DNA of 64,000 nt from Iris pallida. Lineage: Eukaryota > Streptophyta > Magnoliopsida > Asparagales > Iridaceae. The notes under the pieces were generated by a model. That model saw only the letters and a program-made list of their open reading frames with translations. It had not been told where the DNA came from and searched no databases. Both the position numbers and the translations under genes were made by a program. The stretch covers positions 39,942,048 to 40,006,047 of the forward strand of contig JANAVB010015600.1 in NCBI GenBank assembly GCA_029216955.1, read 5' to 3'. Shown here piece by piece: positions 21,508 to 32,000 of the stretch (its first letter is position 1; the number at the start of each line of letters is the position of its first letter).

Positions 21508-24102
21508 GAACCGCGGCCAGCAGAGATGGAGAACCCAAAGTACTGCCATTATCACCGCTACGTCCACCATGCTGCACACGACTGCTACCAGCTAAAACGG
21601 TACATCCAAAACCTCATCGACTCGAATGCTCTGGCTATCTATTTCGAAGAGGTAACCGTTGCAGCCAACATGGTGTCAGTACAATTCGGCAGCTTCTCTC
21701 CGACGAAAACTCAAGACGGTGTGGTCCCCATCCCTCTGGCAACAATGGAGATTGCTAATCTTCCACCTCCCCGAGATCAGACTGCTGGTCTAGTGCCCCT
21801 CACCACGTCACGAGGGGAGGTCATGTGGGTCCATCCAGACTTGGTATCAGAAGTGACTCAGCCCACACCGTCCTCCGTTGGCAAGAAGAAGAGCGAAAAA
21901 GTCAGATCCTGCCGCACAGTCTCAGCAGATGTCGAAGAAGCTACAGCCGTCGTCACTCGGTCTGGGGCACAATCCCAACCTGTGGCTGACAACCCGGCTG
22001 AAGATCATCAGCCTGCTACAACTGATGCTCCGGGACCGGCTCAGCCTCCAACAACCGACAAGCCTAGGCCGAGGGAGACTCGCTTTGACAAATCCCTCCG
22101 AAAAGAGGCATCACAAAGGCTGGAGAAGCCCTACAACTTCGACATCGTGGCACAATTGGCCAACACACCGGCCAAGTTGTCATTATACGAGCTTCTGAGA
22201 CTCTCAAAGGATGTTCGTGCGGCTTTGAGCGATGCACTCCAAAATGCCGACGCGTACCTGGCTCAGGTCATCCTCACGGGAGAGAACCCGCCTGCAGATC
22301 TCCATGACAGCGCTTGCAAGGAAGCGATGCCCAACATTGTCTTCACTCCGCAGGATATGCTCATCAAAACCAACCTGCATGATCGCCTGCTATACTACAC
22401 TGGATACATCAGCGACGTAAAGGTGGATCGGATGCACATCGATCCTGGCTCTTCCATAAGCATTATTCCGAAGGGCCTGCTACACCACCTCCGCATACCA
22501 ATGCATCGCCTGACATCTACAAGCACCGCCATCAGCAGTTTTAATTTGGGCAGGAGCTACCCAATTGGGAAGATTCGTCTGAAGTGTCAAATTGGCGATC
22601 TCCAATCAGAAGTCACCTGCTATGTCATAGATGCAGACACTTCTTACAATATCCTCTTGGGGTGCCCATAGATACACGATTATATGATCGTGCCTTCCAC
22701 GCTACACCAGTGCTTCAAATATTTCGATAAATACGGCTTCGTGAGGACAGAATTTGCTGATATCGATCCCTTCAAAGGGGTCGAATCCTACTACTCAGAC
22801 TCCTGTCTGTACGAACAGTCGAAGATGCATCTTGGTGAAGGAAATGCGCAAGCTTGTATCAAGACGGCCACAAGATCAGAAGAGCCTCCGATGATCCACC
22901 TCCAAGCTTGTAAACCTGGCAAGTCTGTACCCCTTACCGCCACTCTGCGTAAGGACGCAATCAGCCTCTCGGCACAAGAAGAGCAGATGATAATCCGGCT
23001 GCCAAGGTCTGGCCAAGCGCCAAGACCCACAACGGAGCCACTGACAATCAGGCTGCCGAGAGCCGGCCAGCCGCAAACGTAGAAGCTCAATCCCTCCGAC
23101 AAGCCGATGACGATACGCCTTCCCAAGAAGGGCCGTCACCCCGATGCAAGGCCTGGAACTTCTAGCGAACCAACCACTCTCTGCCCAGCATCGAGTGCCA
23201 AGCTGGGGGTCGCTAGTTTGCCAACAACTCCATGCTCTGCTCCACCAGCTGAACCGCTGACGATCAAGCTGCCCAGGTCGTCCTCTCAGTCTTCATTTAT
23301 ACAGGGGGTAGCCGAAGAGGAACCGGAGCTAGCCAAGTATGTGGCTGCCCACACTGATGTTCCCTCAGCAGATGATGTAATCCCTCTAAAAAAGATACCT
23401 TACTTCATCAATAAAGGGCTATCTTTGAACTACCTCGAGCTTAATAAGCTCTGTACGATGTATGCTATGGAACACGGTATAGGCACTCACCTTCACACAC
23501 AGGTGACAAATGTGCACACCGCAATCCAGCTTACTCCAGCTGACGATGCTTACAGCATAATCGAAGGAGGGGACCACCCAATCATCTTCGACCGGAAGGA
23601 CGGCCCGTATCCCTTCACCGTAGAAGAAGTCGACCTTGGATCAGATGCCGAAAGACTGCCTCTATATCTTTATAGCCCCCAATCTAAATATCTCATGCAA
23701 AAACAGGGGTATGATCTGGAGATCACGCCAGGCTTGAACTACGGCACTGGGCGACGATTACCTTTGAAGCCACCGGTCCCGGCAGGCAAACCACGGGACT
23801 ACTATAGCAAGACTCGATGTGGATTAGGGTATGTAACACCCACGACGACCCCTGGGAGTTCAGATAAAGAATGTGACTGGCATTCACATTTGACCGGGTC
23901 ACCAACTTCTGACTCAGATACCAGCATCGGAGATGTATTCAGACAAGTCCTGTCAGTCAACATGGCATTCACTGACGCTTATGAAGAAGATGAAGATATC
24001 CCTGAGATCCTCGAGCTAGAGCCGTGGGCGCAACAGCTGGATGCACAATGGGAAAAGCGGTTCGAACAGAGAGAACCTCCTACTGAAGATGAGGTCATAT
24101 AA
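21508..24102 (+). pseudogene. Gypsy-1 CHHC zinc motif, aspartic protease and linker to RT
   Basis: Continues in the gag frame. It starts with NPKYCHYHRYVHH...DC, a Cys-x2-His...His...Cys zinc motif of Tat gag proteins. The protease has IDPGSSISIIP near 22,438 (Asp present, Thr/Ser-Gly changed to Pro-Gly) and ends YNILLGCP, where the expected Trp codon is TAG (22669-22671). A linker follows with repeats of LTIRLPR and MTIRLPK type. The end has ERLPLYLYSP and GLGYVTPTTTPGSSD. Stops are TAG at 23080-23082 and TAA at 24100-24102, the latter likely from a CAA Gln codon. Confidence 0.82.
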
Positions 24103-26335
24103 GTAGATCTCGGCCGCGAATCTTCTCCAAAACCGATCTTCGTCAGTAAAAGCCTAACAGACGAAGAGCGAGAATCACTGCTGGAACTTTTCAAAGAATA
24201 TATTGATGTGTTCGCCTGGAACTATGAAGACATGTCAGGGTTAAATCCCGATAATGCTTTTCACAAACTCAACATTCGGTCGGATACAAAACCAGTCAAG
24301 CAACAACAGCGACGCTTCCTCCCAGGCATCATGGATGCAATCGAAGCTGAAGTCAACAAACTGATAGCCAGCGACTTCGTTCGTGAGGAGCAACATCCTG
24401 ACTGGGTCGCCAACATAGTACCCGTCCTCAAGAAGAATGAGAAGATTCGAATCTGCATCGACTTCCACAATCTGAACGAGGCATGCCCCAAAGATGAATT
24501 CCCCCTCCCTATCACAGACATCATAATTGACAACACTTGCGGCTTTGAACGTATGTCATTCATGGATGGCTTCTCGGGGTACAACCAAATCAAGATGTCT
24601 CCTGACGACGAAAAGCACACATCATTTCGAACACCGATTGGCACGTATTGCTACACAGTCATGCCCTTCGGTTTAAAGAATGCTGGCGCCACATATCAAA
24701 GAGCCATGAGTATCATCTTCAGATACCACTTACGTAAGACGGTGGAGTGCTGCATTGATGACTTCGCCGTCAAGAGTCGCTGTAAGGGAGACCGCCTGCA
24801 GGATCTAAGGACGTTATTCGACCTGATGCGAGCACACAATTTGAAAATGAACCTACAAAGTCCTTCCTGGCGTATCCAGCGGGAAGTTCTTGGGTTTCAT
24901 CATCACCGCCCAGGGTATCCATGTAGACCCTGAGAAGACAAAGGCAATCATGGAGATGGATCCCCTGAGAAATCTTCGCGAACTCAGAGGCCTTCAAGGG
25001 AGGCTAGCTTACATCAGGAGGTTCATTTCTAACCTCTCCGGGCGATGTCGGCCATTCACCCACCTCATGAAGAAAGGCGTCTCGTTCGTATGGGACGAAG
25101 AATGTCAGCGGACCTTCGACAGCATCAAAGAATATTTGTCGAACCCTCCAGTCCTGGTGGCCTCGGTTGCTGGAAAACCATTCCTGCTCTTCGTACGAGC
25201 AATGGAGCATTCCCTCGGAGCCCTGTTAGCACAAAACAACGATACAGGCCATGAGCAAGCCATATATTACATCAGTCGAATGATGATTGGGCCAGAGCAC
25301 CGATACACCGCTGTGGAGAAGGAATGCCTTGCCCTGGTGTTCGCCATTCAGAAGGCGCGACACTATGTCACTGGACAAACAATACATGTGATCTCACGAG
25401 TCAACCCTCTCAGGGTCCTCATGACTAAACCAGGGGCACTCAGCTCTCGCCTCGCTACATGGGCAATATTGCCATCCCCCTATCATGTGATCTTCGTCCC
25501 ACAAAAGGTGGTCAAAGGTCAAGCCCTGGCAGACTTTTTGGCAGCCCACCCGGGCTCGGAGTCATCCAGGATATATGAAGAAATCCCAGATGAGGTCGTC
25601 GATTCGCATGCAACCTCTCACGATGATATATGGCGAATGTTCTTCGACGGCGCTTCGAGAACTGGACCTAAGGACAACATCATCGTCGGAGTCGGGGTGG
25701 TGCTAGTCTCCCCTTCCGGATTGGTGATCAATCGCACTTACTCTCTTACAGAATCCTGCTCTAACAATGTGGCCGAGTACAACGCTTTGGTTATTGGCCT
25801 CCAACTTGTAAGAGAGCTGGGGGTAGAGTATCTTAAAGCATACGGCGATTCTCAGTTAATCGTCAATCAGATCCGGGGCTCATACGAAGTTCGCCACGAA
25901 GACATGATCCCCTATCACCAAATAGCGATCGACATCATCTCGTCGTTCGAGGGGTTCTTCATCGAGCACGTCCCCAGACTCCGAAATATCGAAGCCAATG
26001 CCTTAGCAGGCCTGGCCGCTTCCCTAGCAGTGCCAAATCATACTCATCAATCGGTGGACGTGATAGGCCACGAACTGGTCTGTCCCAAGAACAACATTCA
26101 ATTCGTGGCGAGTTATTCCGTCCAGACGATCGACGATGCCCCGGATTGGAGAAAACCATTCATTGACTTCGTCGTCTACGACATCCTCCCTGAGAACCCA
26201 AAGGAAGCCACCTCCATCAGACGGCGTTCTCTCAGATTCTTCTACGATACAGAGACAAAAATGCTGTATCGACGATCCTATGATGGATTATTGCTTCGGT
26301 GTCTGTCAAACGCGGAAGCCAAAGAAGCCATATGA
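24103..26335 (+). pseudogene. Gypsy-1 reverse transcriptase, RNase H and second RNase H
   Basis: RT shows RICIDFHNLNEACPKDEFPL, MDGFSGYNQIKM and MPFGLKNAGATYQR. The active-site motif is CIDD (24751-24762) where YVDD is expected. Two single-base losses at about 24,848-24,870 shift the frame in the stretch before KFLGFIIT. The Ty3-type RNase H follows (AMEHSLGALLAQ...VEKECLALVFA). A second RNase H follows, with catalytic Asp in MFFDGASR, Glu in AEYNALV and Asp in YGDSQLI. The last expected Asp is Asn (EANALAGL, codon 25997-25999). The TGA at 26333-26335 probably replaces an Arg codon CGA. Confidence 0.9.
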
Positions 26336-27402
26336 GAAGCTCATGACGGCGTCTGCGGGGCCCATCAGCCTGGCCCTAAATTGCAAGACCGTCTTCGCTG
26401 AATGGGCTACTACTGGCCCACGATGGTGGCAGATGTGATAGACTATGCTAGAAAGTGCAAAGCCTGCCAAGTCCACGCGGACTTCATTCACCAGCCATCC
26501 GAATTTCTACATCCGACAGTGGCATCCTGGCCCTTCGAAGCATGGGGGATGGATATCATTGGTCCAATTACTCCACCTTCCTCCCGAGGACATCGCTTCA
26601 TACTCGCAATCACAGATTACTTCTCCAAATAGGCGGAAGCTGTCCTGCTTGTAGAAGTCAAAACCTCAAACGTGATCAGCTTCCTCAAGCATCATGTCAT
26701 CTACCGCTTTGGACGGTCCCGAAGGATCATCCACGACAATGGTCCGTAGTTTGTAAGCCACGCCTTCTATCGGTTCTGCGACAAGAACCGCATCCAGAAT
26801 ATTGCTTCAACACCATACAACCCAGCAGCGAACGGGTTGGCAGAGGCATTCAACAAAACAATCATCAAACTCCTCAAGAAGTTTGTCTCTTTCAACAAAC
26901 GCGACTGGAACGAGAAGCTCGGTGAATGTTTATGGGCGTACCGTACTACAGTCCGAATAGCTACCGGAAATACACCATTATCCCTGGTGTACGGGAGTGA
27001 AGCAGTTCTTCCATTGGAGACTCAAATACCCTCACTCCGCGTCGCCCTCACTTATCAATTGACGACGGATGATAACTACCGATGCCGACTACAAGAGTTG
27101 GAGGCCTTAGATGAAAAGCGCCTCCTAGCTCAGAAAGGATCGAACTATACCAAGCACGCATCTCTGGAGCCTTCAACAAGAAGGTTAAAATCAGAACATT
27201 CCAGGTGGGCGATCTCGTTCTGGCAGTCCGGAGACCGATGGTCATGACTCACAAGACCGCCGACAAGTTCCAGCTAAAATGGGAAGGCCCATTTATCATC
27301 GAGGCTGTATTCTCCAACGGTGCTTACCGCCTCACAAAACAGAATTGGGATTTGCTTATGTTGCCCGTCAACGGTAAGTTCCTGAAGAAATATTATGTCT
27401 AA
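26336..27402 (+). pseudogene. Gypsy-1 integrase
   Basis: Zinc-binding N-terminus (KLQDRL...CKACQVHAD), then the core with Asp in WGMDIIGPI, Asp in RIIHDNGP and Glu in NGLAEAFNKTI. A TAG at 26630-26632 sits where YFSKWAEA is expected and a TAG at 26747-26749 where NGPQF is expected. The C-terminal domain (VGDLVLAVRRPMV; KLKWEGPFII type) is in another frame and ends at TAA 27400-27402 with GKFLKKYYV. Inactive. Confidence 0.9.
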
Positions 27403-27417
27403 ATGACATTTTCCAAA

Positions 27418-27960
27418 TCATCGAGTCATGTACCCGCTGGTGCCGCTGAACTCACATCAATAAAATTCTAGATCATTGTGTTACGTACCCGCTGGTACCT
27501 CTGAACTCACCCTCATAATTCTCCAGATTCTCGAGTCACGTACCCGCTGGTACCGTTGAACTCACATCAACAAAATTCTAGATCATTGAGTCATGTGTCC
27601 GCTGGTACCGCTAAACTCACACTCACCATTCTCCAGATTCCCAAGTCATGTACCCGGTGGTACCGCTGAACTCACACTCACCATTCTCCAAATTCCCAAG
27701 TCATGTACCCGCTGGTACCGCTGAACTCACACTCACCATTCTCCAGATTTTTGAGTCATGCACCCTCTCGTGCCGCTGAACCCACATCCACAACATCCCA
27801 GATTATCGAGTCATGTACCCGCTGGTGCCACTGAACACACACTTTCACAATATCGAGTAATGTACCCGCTGGTACCTCTGAACTCACATCCCGGTCACTC
27901 TTTCAGATAGTAAGTCATGTATGATCATACCTCTGAACTTTCTTCCTGGAAGAGATCCTC
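27418..27960 (+). repeat. Tandem array of about ten 55-bp units after pol
   Basis: Each unit holds GAGTCATGTACCCGCTGGTA then CCGCTGAACTCACA and an ATTCTCCAGATT-like spacer. GAGT and ACTC at the ends of the core can pair. The core resembles the loop of the downstream hairpins (CATGT...TACCTCTGA). Amplified 3' tandem repeats are known in Retand-type Tat elements. Confidence 0.85.
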
Positions 27961-28019
27961 CCTCATGGTCTAATACCCGCACTTCCAGTGCACAAAAAGG
28001 GTAATCGATCCACAAATTG

Positions 28020-28480
28020 CCAAAACGGCCATGTCCACATTACCTCTGAGTCGTTTCACTTCCGCCAAAAACAAATCACCCCCTACGTAGAACTTCCATG
28101 TCCTCATTACCTCTGAGTCGTTCTGTGTACCCCGTCTTCATTGAGCCCACTCCTGCCATGTCCTCATTACCTCTGAGTGGGAAGGCTCCGTAGAAGAAAC
28201 CTTCATACTTGCCATGTCCTCATTACCTCTGAGTAAGTATGTCGATTCCCTTTCAACCTATTATCTGTACCCACAACAGGAGTACGACAAGGGTAATCGG
28301 CCCACAAATGTCCTCTGTTGACCACAAATATCCTCTGTTGACCACAAATGTCCTCTGTTGACCACAAATATCATCCGTTGAGTCCACTCCTACCATGTCC
28401 TTATTACCTCTGAGTAGGAAGACTCCACGACAAAACCCTCGTACTTGCCATGTCCTCGTAACCTCTGAGTAAGTATGTTG
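28020..28480 (+). repeat. Six hairpins with conserved loop and variable paired stems
   Basis: The loop ATGTCCTCATTACCTCTGAG recurs six times. Flanking bases differ between units but pair with each other: AAACG/CGTTT (28023-28056), AGAAC/GTTCT (28089-28124), CCCACT/AGTGGG (28146-28181), CATACTT/AAGTATG (28204-28241), TCCTAC/GTAGGA (28388-28419) and TACTT/AAGTA (28442-28475). GTTGACCACAAATGTCC is repeated four times at 28300-28380. Noncoding. Confidence 0.85.
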
Positions 28481-28492
28481 GTTCCCCTTCAT

Positions 28493-28536
28493 CCTATTAT
28501 CCGTATCCTAAGTCGTGGTACGCCAAGGATAATAGG
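28493..28536 (+). repeat. Second hairpin type, CCTATTATCC/GGATAATAGG
   Basis: A perfect 10-bp stem with a 24-base loop, followed by CCCACAAATGTCC. Weaker versions occur at about 28,258-28,303 and 28,690-28,735 of the same element. Equivalent stems in Gypsy-2 lie at 52304-52312 with 61358-61366, and at 61687-61733. Confidence 0.75.
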
Positions 28537-28539
28537 CCC

Positions 28540-29048
28540 ACAAATGTCCTTTGCTAAGTCTCTTAGTACAGGCTCGCTATTCCTCATCATGCCCCGGGAG
28601 CCCAACTGCTCCATGGCATTCTATATCCCGATACTGGGAACGTCCACGACCACCTTGCCGTGGAACTATTCTAAGCATCCCCAGTCAAATTTGTTATTTG
28701 TACATAAAACCAAGGTATGCCATGGGTAACAGGTCCACAAATAAGTCCCCTATGCGGGAAAAACATCACCACAATATCACAAGTACAACAAGCAATGCAA
28801 ATGAAGGGTAGAATAGAAAGTACTCTTTATTTGAAGGAAGAAAAAAGTATTACATATTTTGGGACCACGTCCCTCTCAAAAAAGAAAAAGGAAGAAGAAA
28901 AGAAAAAGAAAACATGAACAAAACAAGAAGAAAAGGCCGACTATAGCTCAGCATTACACAACTCCAGGAGCCGGCTTCTCACCAAGGCAGTCCCCCGCTC
29001 AAGCCTCTGTTTAGCTCGGCGCTCGGCCGCTTAGGACAATTGCTCCGC
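28540..29048. other. Gypsy-1 region between the hairpins and the antisense gene stop
   Basis: No gene seen. It contains a purine-rich A/G tract at about 28,880-28,935 and, on the minus strand, the AATAAA listed separately. Confidence 0.5.
28826..28831 (-). terminator. Poly(A) signal of the Gypsy-1 antisense gene
   Basis: AATAAA on the minus strand, about 220 bp after the stop near 29,049. Gypsy-2 has the same signal at 61842-61847, about 77 bp after its stop. This suggests that the antisense gene ends here, facing the end of pol. Confidence 0.55.
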
Positions 29049-32000
29049 CTAATTCAAATACATATACGCCTGCCAGTCGTTCTCTATTTTCTTCAGGGCA
29101 AGTTCTAGATTGGCAGAAGCCCTGCTAAACTTGTCAGCCTCCTGGATGGCAATCCCTTTCTCAGTACAAGCAGCTTCCAGCTCGGACTCCAAGAAGGCCA
29201 GCTTTCTTTGGAGCTCGAGAATTTGTTTCCGGGTGTCGGTTACCCCACGGGAGGCAGCCGCTTCCCGGGCCGCGCAATCTTCAGTCCGACGGCTCCACTG
29301 ATCATACAACCGAGTCAAATCCCGACGGTCCTTCAATATAGCCGGCTTGAGCGATTCCCTGGTAGCCATCACCTTCTCCACTATGGTAACGAGGAAGTTG
29401 CACTCTTGATTTATGGCCGCGGGTAAATCAGCCTGTTGCAGCATGCGAAACTGGGCCACGAGACGATCAGCTTCTAACAGCTTAGGCTCCAGAAGCGCGG
29501 CCAGTTCCCCTCCACCAGGGAGTGTCCTAAGGATATTGATCTGGCCACCGGCGCATTGACGGGCCAGAGAAAAGGGAGTCCCCCATTCCACAGCTGCCTC
29601 GATCCCCCTCTTCAGGTGGCGGTGGAAACTGTCGACCACATCCCGGGACACTTCATCCAAAACCTCTATAGAGGACGGCGTCAAAGGGAGTGTGGCAGGC
29701 AGTACCAAAGGAGTAGCCTCAGAAGTTGCCGCCCTCGCCACCAAGGAAGCAAATTACGTACGAAAAGATGCTTGAATGGCGGCTAGCTCCTCTTCCGTCG
29801 CCCGAAGAGCCTGGATGCTCGGCAGGGCGGAAAGGTTAACCCCCGAAACTATATTCGCAGAAGAGAGCGCAGGAAGCATCGTCCCTTGTACCAGCTGTAC
29901 TGCTACCTGGGCTCCCGAACTCGACCTAGATGGAGGCCCCTCAATGCAAGGAGGAGGCACGCTTGCTTCCGTCAGGTCCCCGCCGGTAGGGTCCGCCTCA
30001 GCAATGTCTGTCACCGGCAATAAAGGGTTGGGACCTGAACATCCAAAGCAACCATTAATCGACGTAACCCGAAGGATAGGATGACGGGGTAAATAGGCTT
30101 CTTCACAAGTTAAGGTTTGACTTGTATTACCAGGGGAAGAACATGGTAGCTGCGGTTCGTTCACAGCTGGCGTAGTTTCCCCACCCGCAGCTTTCGATCC
30201 GAATTCAACTGGTTTCTCTGTCACGGCCATCCCTGAAAGGAAGCCAGCCAGGACAGTGTCATCCTGTTGGAGTTCAGATGTCTCAGGGACGGGCGCAGTA
30301 AAAACCCCATCCCCCTGAGTTAAGGTTCCAGCAAGGTGAGACTCCTCGACCGCCTCCGGAAGAACCCCAGCAGCAATGATAGCAGTGCACACATCACTGA
30401 CCAAATGGGACAGGACCGGATCAACCTCGGCAATCGGGTCCTGAGGAGCGAACTCATCTGACGTCTATAAAGAGCAAAAGGAAAAAACGATTAGGCCATA
30501 ACATAGAAGAAGAAAAAAGGAGGTAGTTAAAACTCAAATCACCTCAGAAACAACGTCAACATCATCAATAAACAGCCTGCGACGTCTTACCGCAGCATGC
30601 TTTGTGGAGTAGGTTCGGCCATCAGCGGTAATTACGTGCCTGCTTCGCTTACGCGAAGGGCCAGGCACAGCAGATGGTTGATCCTCCACCACCTCGTCAG
30701 ACCAAGTAGGCGGCTGACCCGCCACCCTTTCATCTGGCATAATAGGGGGCTGATTCCCAACTTCTCCGTCTGAAGAATGCGACGAGTCATCGGCGTCTTG
30801 TTCATCATCCTCCTCGCCCGCCATAGTGGACTCTGAGTCCGACACAGGAACACTGTTCGCCCCTCTCTTCCTCTTCTTGGATCCCTCTGGCTTCTCAGCC
30901 AAACCAGTGCCAGCAATAAAGCTAGTATTTATATCAAAGTCGACAGGAGGCTTGCTCGCTGCAACATGATAAAAGGCCACTATGTACAAAATATCCCCTG
31001 CCATCTTGGCATTGGGGACCGAGAAGCTAGCCCGGGTATGGACCGCATTGTAATAATGCCAAGCCCGGATGCCATCGAGTACGCTGCCCTCAAAGCTCAA
31101 GCAAGCGCTAGGACAATCAAGGAACAATTGACTATACCCGAATTGACGGGAAAATCTACTGGGCAGATAAGGCTCCAGGTATACGTTATTTCGGTAACGA
31201 TATACCAGGTGCGCGGGGCGGATGTTGCACAGCCAAAGAAGCATCTTCTCAGATAAAAGTTGGGGAGGATCAACGCCGTCAATGTGTACCCCCCTCATCT
31301 CTCTAAGGGTAAATTGAGGAAGAGAGACAAAGAACTCAGGCCCATCAACTCTCGCCAACGCCCTCCGGCAGGCCGGCATGGTATCGTGCTCCCAAGGCTG
31401 ATGACGGTATCGAAAAAGGAAGGCGTCATCAACAGTAACATCTTCTTCAGTTCCTGGCCTCATCAACGACCGATAGTACATTAATAACCACCCCATGAGG
31501 TAGTGGTATGGTACTTCTATCCGTTCAAAGTCCAGCGTCATCTCGCGAGCGATGACTTTGGACGAAAAGGCGTGGAGGCCGTGGTGTATGCTACACACCA
31601 TAACCGGAAGAAGGGCCAGTCTTACTTTGAAGACCAGCTTCACAGCAGGGAGAATAAAATGGTGGCTGATCCTTTCCATAGAACCTGCTCCTCCCAAGAC
31701 TACGCAATTTCGTAGCCACACCATCAAGAACCCGGCTAAGATTGCTTTATCGGACATTTCCCGGGTACCGTAGTGGAAGTAACTGAAGGAATCAGTACGG
31801 CTCCCAAACCTGTCACGGGTGGACCTCGACCTTTTGGCCTTCAACATCATGTCCTTCACCTCCTCCGGGGTTTGAGGACCTCGAGACGAAACTCGACCGG
31901 AAGAACGTAATTTGAAAAGATACGCAACCCAGGCCATGGTGTGAGGGGCGTTCCCTTCTGAGCTATTTTCTTTCTTGATAGCAATCTGGTGGCAGATGCT

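Noticed and set aside
27418..28480. CRISPR-like array of repeats and spacers
   Set aside because: Repeat units are 55 bp or loop-centred with no constant direct repeat and spacer pattern. The context is a plant retrotransposon 3' region.
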